From: Rhexocercosporidium sp. MPI-PUGE-AT-0058
Lineage: Eukaryota > Ascomycota > Leotiomycetes > Helotiales
Direction of reading: 5' to 3'
DNA length: 64,000 nucleotides
Assembly (NCBI GenBank): GCA_020746875.1
Contig: JAGTJL010000010.1
Coordinates: 496,001 to 560,000, forward strand
Below are positions 47,722-58,468 of the stretch, in pieces. Both the position numbers and the translations under genes were made by a program. Each line of letters opens with the position of its first letter. Position 1 is the stretch's first letter. The notes below the pieces were generated by a model. The model had not been told where the DNA came from, ran no database searches, and saw only the letters and a list, made by a program, of their open reading frames with translations.

Positions 47722-48139
47722 GTTGATGATGAGTTGAAGCTGAACTTGAGAAGGTTTATGTGAAGAAGCTGCTGGCGACGATGATTGTCGCAGATATCGT
47801 GAGAGGGATTATCGCGAGCTAGATCGTAGAGAACGATCGAGATGTTTGAAAATAGAGGGGAACTGGGAGAGAGGGTGGGTTGATACAAACGTTGAAGGAG
47901 GATGAGGGAGACGTGGTTCAGGCTGCGAAGGGAATGAGGTTCAAAGCTCCGCCCTGGTCTAACCCCAAAACGAAGTAGCGCGCGGCTGAAAACAGCGGCT
48001 TCGCTTCCATCGCTTCTGAACCTTGTGGGGATTGAATTGGATCGTGTAAATCGAACTCATATCCCAACCAAGTTCTCGAACTGGCCATAGACCACCAAGT
48101 TACGGCACGGTTGCAACCAACTTACGGATACTATTCATT
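47722..48139. promoter_or_regulatory. divergent promoter SUB2/RPR2
   Basis: 418 bp between the starts of two RNA-processing genes on opposite strands. No TATA box or palindrome stands out; shared regulation is inferred only from the arrangement. Confidence 0.5.
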
Positions 48140-48652
48140 ATGGCGAAATCCAAGACAGCCAGCGTGCCAAACAAAGCACTATACAGCAGAGTTTCCTACC
48201 TCTACCAAGCGGCCGCATACATGGCCACACACCAACCACGATCCCAGATGCTGAAGAGTCAGACGAGAGTGAATGACGAAGGAGAATATGAAACGTCTAC
48301 TGAGACAAATTCAGAGGAATCCTCAGATCCTCGACCACCTTTATCGCAGCCTGCTTCCAGGCGTTTAGTATCCGATCTTCGTGCGGTTTCTCACAAGATG
48401 CTCATGCGAATATCACCTGCGATGAAGCATTCTCTATGCAAGAACTGCGATACGATGATGATAGATGGATCTACATGCACGAGTGAGATTGAGAATAGGA
48501 GCAAGGGCGGCAAGAAGCCCTGGGCAGATATCCTTGTGCGGAGATGTAATACTTGTGGACTGGCCAAGAGGTTCCCTATGGCAGCAGAAAGGCAGAAGCG
48601 ACGGCCGCAGAGGAAAACACAAGAGAGTTTTGAATTAGGAATTCCTTCTTGA
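48140..48652 (+). CDS. rpr2: RNase P protein subunit RPR2/Rpp21
   Basis: Protein of nuclear RNase P, which trims the 5' leader of tRNA precursors. Single exon, 170 aa. The N-terminal helix NKALYSRVSYLYQAAAYMAT and the zinc-binding residues CKNCDTMMIDGSTC and RRCNTCG follow the Rpr2/Rpp21/SNM1 pattern (two Cys pairs holding one zinc). A Ser/Glu-rich linker sits between residues 45 and 70, and the C-terminus is very basic (RQKRRPQRKTQ), fitting RNA contact. The start is the ATG of MAKSKTASVPNK. POP1, another subunit of the same enzyme, lies 2.3 kb downstream in convergent orientation. Confidence 0.9.
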   Translation: MAKSKTASVPNKALYSRVSYLYQAAAYMATHQPRSQMLKSQTRVNDEGEYETSTETNSEESSDPRPPLSQPASRRLVSDLRAVSHKMLMRISPAMKHSLCKNCDTMMIDGSTCTSEIENRSKGGKKPWADILVRRCNTCGLAKRFPMAAERQKRRPQRKTQESFELGIPS

Positions 48653-49407
48653 GGGAAAGGTGCAAGCAACTTCTCTTAAATTGGATCAAATGCAATCCTC
48701 AAAATCTGCGCGAAGAAAATTCTGTGAAAGGCTATGCCAAATTCTGGTAAGCTCGTCCATGTTCCTCCAAGTATTCCTAGGTATTTGATTGACAGGTTCC
48801 TAGGTGTCTTCGACTTTCAAGTTTCAACAATATGGTACTTGATGTCATGGTTGCTACAATGCATGGCGTGGGGAATCACTAAGAACTGCTTCTGCGAAGG
48901 CAACCATGCCGAAGTGTGGAAATGGGACTAGCTGCTGTCCCCCTTTCTATCACCCATGGGAGCACTTTCCCCAGCTTCCCAAACATTTGTCGCAACTTTT
49001 TTTTAAAAACAAAGCAAAAAAGAAATGGCTCTTCTCTGTTAAGCAGGTCTCTGCTTCCTAAGGTCTCAGAAGTCACGCAAGTCTTCAAATAAGATACTTT
49101 CTGCTCCAATCCCAAGTGCAGGTCAATCATCAATATCAGTCACTCATCAACACATTCTTCAATCCTTGTATACTAAATGATACCTTCTTTTAAAAGCTCC
49201 ACTCTTCTACATATCGGAGATCATCTTTACAACCAATACAATTTTTCTGTCTAAACCTAAACTAGCCCACCTCTAGCAAATTTTTTCGAGGAGCCGGCCC
49301 ACCATGTTAGATTCTTCCAGGAACTAGTCTAATAGAGCTGTGAACTCTCAAGTCCGCCTCTACAAGCAGCTACACAAGCAGCCCAATCGGTCTCACAGCA
49401 TGAGGAT
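48653..49407. other. intergenic
   Basis: 755 bp of AT-rich sequence with homopolymer runs around 48995-49020; no gene recognised. Confidence 0.5.
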
Positions 49408-50503
49408 GTGACTTCCACCAGCAAGTCAATTCGACGCGAATCTTTAGGGACTTGCACAGGTTTGCCGTCACGGGTAACTATTCAAAGTAGTCAAGAAGAC
49501 TCGCAGTGTGACAGCCTGGCTTCCAGCAACCAGTCCATACTAATAGACACACCTGTGGTCTCTACAAACCCGAATTTGCAAGTGCCCATCAACAATGCCC
49601 AACTTACTTCACAACTTGATACTGTGCCAATTCTGTGAGTTGATAGCCGCTCTTGAACCCCCACGGAACCCCTACGAGAAGTGTCTGATATGTTGATCAT
49701 CAAGGTCGACTGGCTAGTTTCGTTTTCGAGACCTACCCGCAGAACTTCGCCACTATATATATGGATATGTCTGGCCTTAAAAATTCCAAGCCGCGGCGCT
49801 GCTCCACTCGCTCAAGCGTGACAGCATGCTCAAGATTGCAGATCTTCAGGTGGCGCCGGAGCTTTTTGAGCAATACCAGCGCTTTACCATCACAGCTCAG
49901 AACTATGCAGAGTTCAAGGCTATGAGACCACTTCGGAGCATGGAACAGATTACCGACGTGACAATAAGAACAGACCGTGATAGAAGACTTGGGCATGTTA
50001 CTGAACACATTTCAGCCCGTCATGATCATGCTTCTAACTTATGAAACAAGCTCTCTGTTTTCTATGTCGGGCTGTCACTGTACTTTGAGAAATTGGTTCG
50101 ACAGTATCAGCATTCATACCTCCACAACCGTGCATCTAATGTGGAATTTGACAATATAGGGGTTCATCTAGCGAAGGTCCTTACGAGCGCTGCGTCATAT
50201 GGAAACCGTGGACCTACCACGTTGATCATGGCTATCGAATGTTGTGAGCCGTTCATGCCCTATGATGTGAGCCGATTGGAGGAGCGATTTTTTTTCATCG
50301 ATCGGGCTCTGGATCTCCCTGGTGTTCATAGACTGGAGAGCGGAGGGAAAGTACTGAAGTTTATTTGGCTCAACGAGGCTCGCTTAACATGGGCGGCTTC
50401 GTACTCATCGCCATATTTTCATGAGCCTGGATTCAAGTCGTCACTGGACCGTAAGACCAGGTCTCCCTCAGACGGTCTTTGCAAAAAGTTGGCAGCATGT
50501 TAA
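49408..50503 (+). pseudogene. F-box-like protein, broken
   Basis: A Ser/Thr-rich first exon (MTSTSKSIRRESLGT, donor GTGAGT at 49635) precedes an F-box-like motif FRFRDLPAELRHYIYGYVWP starting at 49718, followed at once by an in-frame TAA (49778-49780 region) and then, in the same frame, ALLHSLKRDSMLKIADLQ and ITDVTIRTDR. A second stop at 50042 is avoided by a likely 54 bp intron (about 49996-50049) with a TTCTAAC branch site. The frame then runs to 50503 (FYVGLSLYFEKLVRQYQHSY; LPGVHRLESGGKVLKFIWL). The GTGAGT donor spliced to the best acceptor (49717) shifts the frame relative to the F-box motif. So at least one nonsense change and probably a frame problem at the 5' junction. Function unknown. 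Confidence 0.55.
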
Positions 50504-50941
50504 AGACTTCTCTAGACACTGGGCTTGCTAGTTCTGCTCAAGGATGCCTCGCATTGGCCTTCCAATGCTGTATGTACTTTGACGAGATGGGCAAATTGAG
50601 AATGAGAACGAGAAGGAGCAGATAGATTAGCATAGCGTGCGTTGTATTGTTATGCGAGCATTCATTTCCAAGAGTCATTCAAGCATTTCATATAGATGTT
50701 CTTCTATAAGGATAGCTATCACATTCATGGGCATGTTAATTTGTGGTTTGACTCGGCTTCGTGCACCAATGCAAATTCAAAATGGCAATAACAATGGGGC
50801 CTTCTGTGAATTTTGGTGTTACAACTAAAGATCGCACATAATCTTACCCCTCAACACCACATCCTTTCATACCAGTTTTGCAAAGGTCACTTGCCAAGCC
50901 ATAAGTTGCCGTACGACTTCAAACGCTACAATTATAGCTAG
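50504..50941. other. intergenic, convergent 3' flanks
   Basis: 438 bp, short frames only. Confidence 0.5.
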
Positions 50942-53611
50942 TCAAACAACCTCCCACCTCGCCAACCTCCCCATCTTCTCCCCCGCATTCCTCACAATAC
51001 AGAACGTCCCATCCTTCCCCTTCCCATCCCTCTTCAACCCCTCCAAAACCTTCTCCACAAACACGCTTCCTACAGCAATCCCTTTCCCCTCCGCAAGGTT
51101 AAATTCCCCCGTCGTCACAAAACCAATGAGATCATCCTCATTCGGCACAAGCGGAAAGTTTTCTTCGTGGCTTCCAGAAGGATATTGCGAGTACTGGCGC
51201 GGAGGGTCTTGAAGTAAAGATTGAGCGAGGAGTCGGACTCGTTGTGGGAGTGGTGTGTTAAGTGGTATACGAGCAGTGTGTTTGGCGGCTTTTGCTTTTG
51301 GGTTATGAGGGAGTTTGGAGTGAGTTTGTGGAGGGAGGAGGGCTAGCCATTGCTCGCGGGTAGTGGCTTGTGGACTGCTGGTAATCGATGGATCTGAGAT
51401 GCCTGAGGAGAGTTCTGGTGCACCAGGCAGTCGGTATATGCGTGCGGATGGAGTAGCTGTTCCTTTGGTGACGAGTGTTATGCGCACAGTTGCAACTGAA
51501 TTTGCTGGCGGTAATTCGCCCTCGGGTGAGGAGAGGAGAGTTCTGAATATCTTGCTTGGAAGATGGCAGACAGGCGTGTTGGTCTTTGGAATAATTTCCT
51601 GTGATGCCTCAGATTCCTGTGTTGTGTCTGTCGAGGTAACGCTGGCTGGTAAGGGTGGCACACCAACGACCCTTTCGAAGTCAGATGCCCATCCTCGACC
51701 GATTTCTCCCTTCCTTCCTGCTCCGAGATCAAGAGAGTCCCATTCAACTCTTTTACCTTTGGGTCGCTTATCCCAGTTTGACTTCTTCTTAAGTCTCTCT
51801 TCAAGCTCCCACTGAAACCCAGCAGCAGTACCTGGATAGTCTGTGGGGAAGTAGGGCACGCCTTGTTCAAAATGAATTTGACGAAGTTCCTGCAAACCGC
51901 CAAAGCGTGGGTTGCTGCCAGAAGACAGAGGACAATGCATCAGCCCGTACCAAACTGGCAAGATACATTTCCATGGCGCGAGAAGTGTCCAAGTTCCCTG
52001 GGCAGACCCCGATGAAGCTGATCGAGAAGCGATCAAAATAATTGGTATTCTAGGATCAGTTGCCAGAACAGAGGGGTACTCTCCTGGCTTTGAGAGAGTC
52101 TTCCTTCGATTTAGTGCTTTCTGGGAAGGTAGACGCGTTGCTTTGAATCTGGCATCTCGATCGAATAGCGCTGATGATCCTGTCGATTGATCAATGGGCC
52201 AAGACGAGGCCAATTCGAGGAGTTGGAAGTTGGCTTCTTCGTCGTTGGCTTTCGGCAGCTTGACAGGCCTGGGTGGGTAACGGATACGAGGATCTATAAC
52301 ATCGAAGCTCACGACGGAATTGGAAGGGAGTGATCCTGGATTCGTGATGCCAGCTAGAGATTGAAATAACCTTGCATGCCAATCCGACTCGTTGTATGGG
52401 TGCAAAACGCTTAGTAGAGCCTCCGTAGAAGATGGCCCGGTAACTTCAATGCTTCCAATTTCGAATCGAAGATCCTCGACGTGGATTAATGGACGTTGAA
52501 GCTTAGACAGGCGAAGAAGTTCGGTCCATACCTCGAGGAAGGCAGCGGGGTGGACTCTGACAAATATGCGAGATTGTGCTGGTTTCTTCTTCATAACTTC
52601 ATCACTTGACGTAACAGGCTGCACAGGGCACCACAATACAGTAGAGGGACTGACGACAATAGATTTATCCTTCCCTTCTCTATTCAACCATCCAGTCCAG
52701 CTTCGTTTGCCTTCTCTCCATTTGGTGCCCTTTCCTTCCCAGAGTCCAGGTTCTGTGACCCCAATAGCCTTGAGAAGCTTTTGCAGACTTGTTTCTGGAC
52801 CTTGCAAACCAATTGTGCTCATATAGCTCATGTCCCAGCATACAGCTCCTCTTCCTCCGCCGGCTCGATGTGTAGGTCTGTAAGATTTCTGGGTCGAAGT
52901 AAGTGGGATAGCAAATCTCCATAGAGGCTTCTTGGGCTCGGTCATTGTTGCTCTCTTAGCAAGCCACAGGTGCGTAGGCAACCAAGTCTTGTGTATTTGC
53001 CTCTTCCTGAACTTTGACTTGGGCTTCAGCGGGTCGTTCAAAGCATTCTTTCGAATCTTAGGTCGCGGATCTCGCACCTCAATTCCAACTTCACCAACCT
53101 TCTTCTCCTTTGTAGCTTGTTTCTTTGCTGCCAGAATCCCAAGTCGCTTCGCTGTCTCTGCCCGCAGTCTACCCCGCGAAGTTCCAGGTTTTCTCGTCCT
53201 CGAGTTGACCGTCGGCGTATTGTCATCTTTCATCTCTTTTGCCGCCCTCCTCTGCAGTCTCTTTGGCACCCTCTTAACATTGTGACTCGCGGTTCGTCTT
53301 CGCAGATCCCGTGGTACCTGTTGAAATGCCCTCGTTGTCCCGCTCTTCTTCGACTTCTGCATGCCATCTTGCAGTGCTTTAATTTCGAATTCTCGTGATT
53401 TGAGAAAAGATTGTAAGTCTAACTCTCCATTCTTTAGAGCCCTGTCCGGGGATCCTGTCAATATTGACCTCGCGTCATACTTCACGCGTTTGAAGTTCCG
53501 TCCTTTGGGTTTAGTTTGGCTGCTCGACGAGGGCTTTGGAGGGTCTTTGCGCTTTTTGTTTCCAGATTTGCTAGCAGAGCCAGGTTCCGCATTCGTGTTC
53601 TTGGGCGGCAT
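50942..53611 (-). CDS. pop1: RNase P/MRP protein subunit POP1
   Basis: Largest protein of RNase P and RNase MRP, which wraps the RNA and is needed for tRNA 5' processing and rRNA cleavage. Single exon, 889 aa from the ATG of MPPKNTNAEP; an in-frame ATG at 53695 would add 28 residues but gives an unlikely N-terminus. Residues about 95-125 hold the POP1 hallmark RAFQQVPRDLRRRTASHNVK, followed by a basic region. HKTWLPTHLWLAKRATMT and RGAVCWDMSYMSTIGLQGP are conserved in the family. The POPLD domain lies near residues 570-650 (WYGLMHCPLSSGSNPRFGGL), and the last 130 residues (IGFVTTGEFNLAEGKGIAVG) form the C-terminal glycine-cleavage-like part. No lesion. Its partner subunit RPR2 is 2.3 kb away. 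Confidence 0.95.
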   Translation of the reverse strand: MPPKNTNAEPGSASKSGNKKRKDPPKPSSSSQTKPKGRNFKRVKYDARSILTGSPDRALKNGELDLQSFLKSREFEIKALQDGMQKSKKSGTTRAFQQVPRDLRRRTASHNVKRVPKRLQRRAAKEMKDDNTPTVNSRTRKPGTSRGRLRAETAKRLGILAAKKQATKEKKVGEVGIEVRDPRPKIRKNALNDPLKPKSKFRKRQIHKTWLPTHLWLAKRATMTEPKKPLWRFAIPLTSTQKSYRPTHRAGGGRGAVCWDMSYMSTIGLQGPETSLQKLLKAIGVTEPGLWEGKGTKWREGKRSWTGWLNREGKDKSIVVSPSTVLWCPVQPVTSSDEVMKKKPAQSRIFVRVHPAAFLEVWTELLRLSKLQRPLIHVEDLRFEIGSIEVTGPSSTEALLSVLHPYNESDWHARLFQSLAGITNPGSLPSNSVVSFDVIDPRIRYPPRPVKLPKANDEEANFQLLELASSWPIDQSTGSSALFDRDARFKATRLPSQKALNRRKTLSKPGEYPSVLATDPRIPIILIASRSASSGSAQGTWTLLAPWKCILPVWYGLMHCPLSSGSNPRFGGLQELRQIHFEQGVPYFPTDYPGTAAGFQWELEERLKKKSNWDKRPKGKRVEWDSLDLGAGRKGEIGRGWASDFERVVGVPPLPASVTSTDTTQESEASQEIIPKTNTPVCHLPSKIFRTLLSSPEGELPPANSVATVRITLVTKGTATPSARIYRLPGAPELSSGISDPSITSSPQATTREQWLALLPPQTHSKLPHNPKAKAAKHTARIPLNTPLPQRVRLLAQSLLQDPPRQYSQYPSGSHEENFPLVPNEDDLIGFVTTGEFNLAEGKGIAVGSVFVEKVLEGLKRDGKGKDGTFCIVRNAGEKMGRLARWEVV

Positions 53612-55452
53612 TGTCTGTACAGCAACATCCGTTGAGTGGTAAAGCCGTTGTTTTGGACCAAAATTTAGGATTGTGAATATACTGCCGCTGTCCACCGCCT
53701 ACAGGTTTGGTCCTTGCAAGCGGGGTCTTGGCTGACCCCCCTATTGATGTCAAAAGTCCAAGAGACGCCACCAGACGCAGGCAGAAGAGGCAATAAATAA
53801 AATATCTCGTAGTAATGAGAGAAAAACTCATAATTGAATCGTAGTTTCTCTGTTTTGATAATTGCTGCACTAGTTCTGCTTCTTGTCTTTCAAAAATTGA
53901 AAGTGTCGAGCAAATTTCATTTACCTTTACTCTTCACTCGAAGGCCATCTGGTCCTTTCACTTGGAAAACAAGCACAACTGGGATCTATAGATTTGTATG
54001 TACCGAGTCGTCTTATTCGGTTGCTCTGCTTGGTTTTCTGGGTCAGCCGAGTTGCTCGAGTTCAATAGTTCATGATGTATGTTTCCAATTGACCAGCAAA
54101 TGTAGCCCAAACTACCAGTTCTTTCAAAGTCCACGTTTATTCTTCAATTACCATCAACAACTACAATAGGATAAAAGATTAATGTTCAATTCATGAAGAA
54201 ATCTGTTGCTGCTCTATGAAGAATACCATGCACGGAAAACTCAATGTTGCTGAAGACCGCTTACCATCACCTGTGATGTTCGCCACGCCGTCAGCCCCCT
54301 AGGAAAGACAATCCAACCATACCACCTCTAAACCCAGCGATATTGTACTCTCCTAACGCATGGTCTCATAGGTTAGATCATTTGTACCAGCACATCTCCT
54401 TAGTAGACTAGCCAGCGAAAGGTTCCAGGAGTGTCGGCTTCGAGATCAGGACCCAGCCCAGGCAACAATTCGTTCTCCACCATGTGAAAAAACCAAGTTG
54501 AGAAACCGCCTCAGGAAGAAGGGAAGTCATGAGTATGGATCTCGTAACTTCTTGCAGTACCAGAACTATCGCGAGCACCAACATCAACAATGGCTTTACC
54601 CTTCTAATACAGAGATCCAGTCCATCTGGATTTTGGGAGCACTAAGATAAAGCTTTCGAAGTCTTGAAGCTGCGTCTTCGAGTGTACGGAGTTGGCTTTG
54701 AGAAGGTGACGTGAATGTCGCGGGATGTTGTGAAGGAATCGAATTATTCTCAAATATGCAGATAGGGCTCAAAAGGAAACTCGGGGAAGTGCGTTAAGGT
54801 CGAAAGGTTGAGCTCATCTTGCTTTTGTTCGAAAATATTGGTTGATGGCAATGGGGATGAGTGCTGAGCGTATTGGGCTGTGGCTCGATTGACGGGTTGC
54901 GACCATGAATTGAGAATTCGTTCGATGTTACGGATTGTTGCTACCATCACAACTATGTTGACACCCTGAGATCGAGAGACTCTCTGCCATTTTGTGAAGT
55001 CATCTCTGGGATCTTAGTGTTTGCTGTTGTGGAGGAGTCAGAAAGTTAGCAAGGAATTTATCTTCCAAGAGAAGTTCGTTGTTCGGTGGTAAGCATCTTG
55101 TGTAGAGAATCTCTGGTACCTATATTCACTTTCGGAATATTAAAAGCTGGAATGCATTGAATGATTGGAGTCACATTCCAAGCAATTATTAGCTCAAAGG
55201 GCTTAGGGATGCGTCTAGGATATTTCACGGAGATAATCTGAGCTTGGAGCTGTTGCTATCTTTCAATTTTCTTTCTTTCCTTTACTTCAATACCTTCAGT
55301 TCCTCAATTCCATTGGCAAGGGTCTCCTTAGGGAGTTGTCCAATTCCGACCCCACGAGATGTCCTTCCATTTCCGTGAGCGCATCTGGCTATCGGTACGC
55401 CCCCACCCTTCGGATTCATCTTCAGGCTTCATAGATGTTGCTCTGCTGATCA
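53612..55452. other. AT-rich intergenic region
   Basis: 1.8 kb. Frames such as 54750-54950 (minus) are short and unassigned. The sequence looks like decayed DNA, with relics more evident further right. Confidence 0.45.
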
Positions 55453-56041
55453 TTACTGTAGTATCTTTCTGCTAGCGGCTCTTCCAAAATAGCAGAGAAG
55501 CTTAGCGGCGCATAGCAGAACAACTATACCGAGCGCAACAGCCAGTCCAATTGTAGTTCTATTTATTTTATCTCCTGTTCCCCCGTCCTTACCCGCACTT
55601 AGAGCAGCATCTGAACTGGTCTAGTTAGATATTGCTGATGAAGACGTGGCAAACGCTGTTGGGGTTGAGGAGCCTATCGAAGAACTTGTTGCAGAGGAAG
55701 TCGTTGCTGCTCTCTTCATATTTCCCGGTGCCCTATTTTAGTATGAAAGACTCATTTGCCGTGGTGCTCATATTTGTCACATCTGCACCGCAGCAAAAAG
55801 ATTCCGGTCCGAAGGTCGATCCCGTTCCCCCAAAAGCCTGAGGATATACTGACCTAATTATCAGCAAACCTTTCTGACCACACGTCGAAATCCTCTCTTG
55901 GAGGAGCTTCTGGAGTAAATGTACAATCAGCTCATCTGCCGACAAATTCAATTACGAAGTTAGCGTTCAGAGCTTGATCTCAGACTGGGGAAACGTACCT
56001 GCATCACAGTAACGTTGGATAACCGCGGCCTCTCCATTCAT
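55453..56041 (-). pseudogene. mucin-like single-pass membrane protein, decayed
   Basis: Minus-strand pieces match the layout of fungal Ser/Thr-rich cell-surface proteins: MNGEAAVIQRYCDA, a GT-AG intron, a Cys-containing ectodomain piece (STFGPESFCCGADVTN), a stalk (TTSSATSSSIGSSTPTAFAT), a TM helix (IGLAVALGIVVLLCAAKLLC) and a short tail to a TAA at 55453-55455. A TAG interrupts the stalk just before TSSDAALS, and a frame shift separates the ectodomain (ending NESFILK, stop) from the stalk frame. No intron was found to fix both. The N-terminal signal peptide is not visible. Related intact proteins are thought to act in wall sensing or adhesion; this copy should be dead. Confidence 0.5.
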
Positions 56042-57196
56042 CAATACATCTCCCTCTATTAATTAACTATAGTGCTCTATAACACAACCTAGTATCTAAG
56101 CAAGCCTCTCTATTTAGGCAACAGTTCCCCGAAGTTTGCGTTGTACCCGCACACAAGGCATGATATTTTTGGCCAGTGACCAATCCTTTTAAATGCAAGT
56201 CTACGAAATCGCGATTGAGATATTAACAAACGGGAACTGGAGGAAATTGACACGGAATATAAGGAATGAGCACATTCCTAGATCCAAGAAATTGATGGTA
56301 GAACTGCGAAAAATTCCAGGAGATCAGGCAAGGAGTCTGTTCGCGTTTTATTTAGGAAGCTGAATTCGGATCTGAAAGAGGAGACGATGAAGCCATGGTA
56401 TAGCTTCGTCAGCATATTGTAGAATACACTGGGAAACTTGACGAAACCAAGGTTGTTCTAGAGTCTACGGCAGAGAAAGAGAGGCTAGAACAAGGAAGGT
56501 CATCGAGGGGCGTGGATCTCGAGACAGATTCTAATCTCACTCCTTGCTTACACCTCAACCTATGTCTAGCCACCGGTTTTTTTACTTTGTATAATTATGG
56601 AAATTTGCGAACACTTGCGGCTCGGAAATTTCCGAGCAATTAGTAAGTTCTTGTCCAGATATGTCTTATTTGAGCAGCAGTTTGCAATGCGACAACCTGT
56701 CTTCATCACAAGCTCAGTTGGGCGACAGTGTCCCACCACTTCATCTTCTCTCAACATTGCCCACAAGCTCTTCCTCCCACATCCATCAATAAAACACCGG
56801 TGCATGATCTGGGCAACGAACAATTTGTTTCCATGATCTTGTTCTTCAAGGATAACGACAGAACTTCACAAACGCTGGATGGGAGGCCCAGGGAGGGTTG
56901 TTGCATCGCAAGTGCATAAAGCTCATGAACAAAAACCATTAGATTTTTGTTTACTCGCATGGAAGGACAAGAAGAGAATATGTTGAAAGACTCCAAATAC
57001 TACTTTGGCTTAATTTTCTTTGATTCACGAAGCCACTAGGCCAATCGACGAAACTTAAAGAAGGCTTTGTTTCAAATGCCTCACCCTCAAGGTATGTCTA
57101 ACAGTATCCTTTCAAAGACGATCTCTATATTATGAGCCGCTCAGTGGTCCTTCGCTACTTCAATACTTCATTTTGGCAGGGACATTATAAGTCGCA
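56042..57196. other. AT-rich intergenic region
   Basis: 1.2 kb with short frames on both strands (for example 56566-56823, minus) lacking features. Contains the promoter of the orphan gene at 57197. Confidence 0.45.
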
Positions 57197-57955
57197 ATGA
57201 ACCCTCCTGATTCCTCTCTACCAAGTTATGCGAGACTTTTTGGTGACCACCAGATGGGTAGCAACAATCATGGCCAAGCCTACCAAGCGCTTCCCGAATC
57301 ACCATTCTCAGAACCTCCGGTCTTTACAAACAACGGACTCCCACCATTCAGCCAGACTCCTCCAGCCTCGAATCCAATCCGCGAACTTGCCGCTTTCTCT
57401 CTCAGGCATCCTAAGTGTCCACAATGCAAAGGCAAGCGGTTCGATTTCACAGCCTACTTCCACAATCCAAAGGTCTTTAATACTCCCCCTCACGAACTAC
57501 TCGATCTGGTAGAGCGGTCTTACATTCTCAAGAATCGCCTGGAAAGCATACTTGTCACGTACATAGTCCATGATCTTCGAGAGGACCACAGGATACAGGA
57601 TTCTCAAGACGATGTACATGACTGGGTTCGTCAAGTTGCTAGTCTCGCTGTAGAGGTCAAGGAAGGCATGATTCAGGGTGAGGGCGTTTCGGCCGAATTG
57701 GCAGGCGTGCAGGCTTGGACTGAAGGAATGGCAAACCGCTTGGGCTGTCATTTAGAACGGGCAAATGGGTTGAAGATGGAGGTTCCAAAGGGATGGAAGA
57801 AAGAAGTTCTGTGTGACTTCAGGAAGCAGTGGGAGAAAGTCTGGATATCTTGTGCAAGTGCTTTCGCACATTCTCAGGCAATGTCCTTGAATCAGGAAGA
57901 GACTTACCAGGATATTTTGGGCAAAGATAAGGATATGATGTACTCACCGATCTGA
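57197..57955 (+). CDS. hypothetical protein, 252 aa
   Basis: Single intact frame that I do not recognise. The first 70 residues are rich in Pro, Ser and Asn (SEPPVFTNNGLPPFSQTPPA). A lone CPQCKGKRFDF motif follows at about 75-85; without a second Cys pair it is not a complete zinc finger. Residues 100-240 are predicted helical by eye (ILKNRLESILVTYIVHDLRE; HDWVRQVASLAVEVKEGMIQ), with Trp-rich positions near the end (KQWEKVWISC). No signal peptide or TM helix. Codon use and length without lesions favour a real gene. It stands alone between relic-rich DNA and the thioesterase. Confidence 0.65.
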   Translation: MNPPDSSLPSYARLFGDHQMGSNNHGQAYQALPESPFSEPPVFTNNGLPPFSQTPPASNPIRELAAFSLRHPKCPQCKGKRFDFTAYFHNPKVFNTPPHELLDLVERSYILKNRLESILVTYIVHDLREDHRIQDSQDDVHDWVRQVASLAVEVKEGMIQGEGVSAELAGVQAWTEGMANRLGCHLERANGLKMEVPKGWKKEVLCDFRKQWEKVWISCASAFAHSQAMSLNQEETYQDILGKDKDMMYSPI

Positions 57956-58468
57956 GTATTTCATGCTGTTGACGATACACTTGCGCTTCTGTACTTTTGC
58001 TGCTTTCTCAAGATAGCAAGACAACCTGATGCTTGAATATAGAGGCATGTGCTTGTGACCGAATTTTTGTTCTCACCACTTTTGATATCGAATTATCTCG
58101 GTAGCGTTTGAGGCTAGTCAAATGCCAGTGACTGACCGTCAGGTTAAGTAAACAAAAAGAGGATAAAGGGGCTCGGCTATTCGCTTGCATGTGAAGCGAC
58201 TAGGCAGCCGGCGCCGACCTGCCACGGCTGATCCCGCCAAGGCGAGCTGCCGATGAACGAATTGGACCTCGGTCCATGCAATGGCACTTCGCAGTGGAAC
58301 TAGGTGGGCTTATCTGTTCAACAAAAGGGCATGAAACGCGTCAATATTTTCTCTTCCATTCTCTCCTATTATTGCAAGCCTCACAGTCAGACTTTACGCA
58401 TACCGTCCTTAGCAGCGAAGCTAGCTATCACCAGTATCTCAACACGGGGTTTTCTCGCACACGCAGCC
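57956..58468. other. promoter region of the thioesterase
   Basis: 513 bp. A GC-rich patch (about 58205-58275) holds several CCG/CGG words and the CCTCGG palindrome listed separately. Confidence 0.55.
58264..58275. promoter_or_regulatory. CCTCGG palindrome (FarA/FarB-type site)
   Basis: GGACCTCGGTCC, a perfect 5+2+5 palindrome with CCTCGG at its centre, lies about 195 bases before the thioesterase ATG. CCTCGG is the established binding core of the fatty-acid regulators FarA/FarB in Aspergillus and Ctf1-type factors, found upstream of peroxisomal and beta-oxidation genes. The target gene here is peroxisomal, so context and motif agree. Confidence 0.6.
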
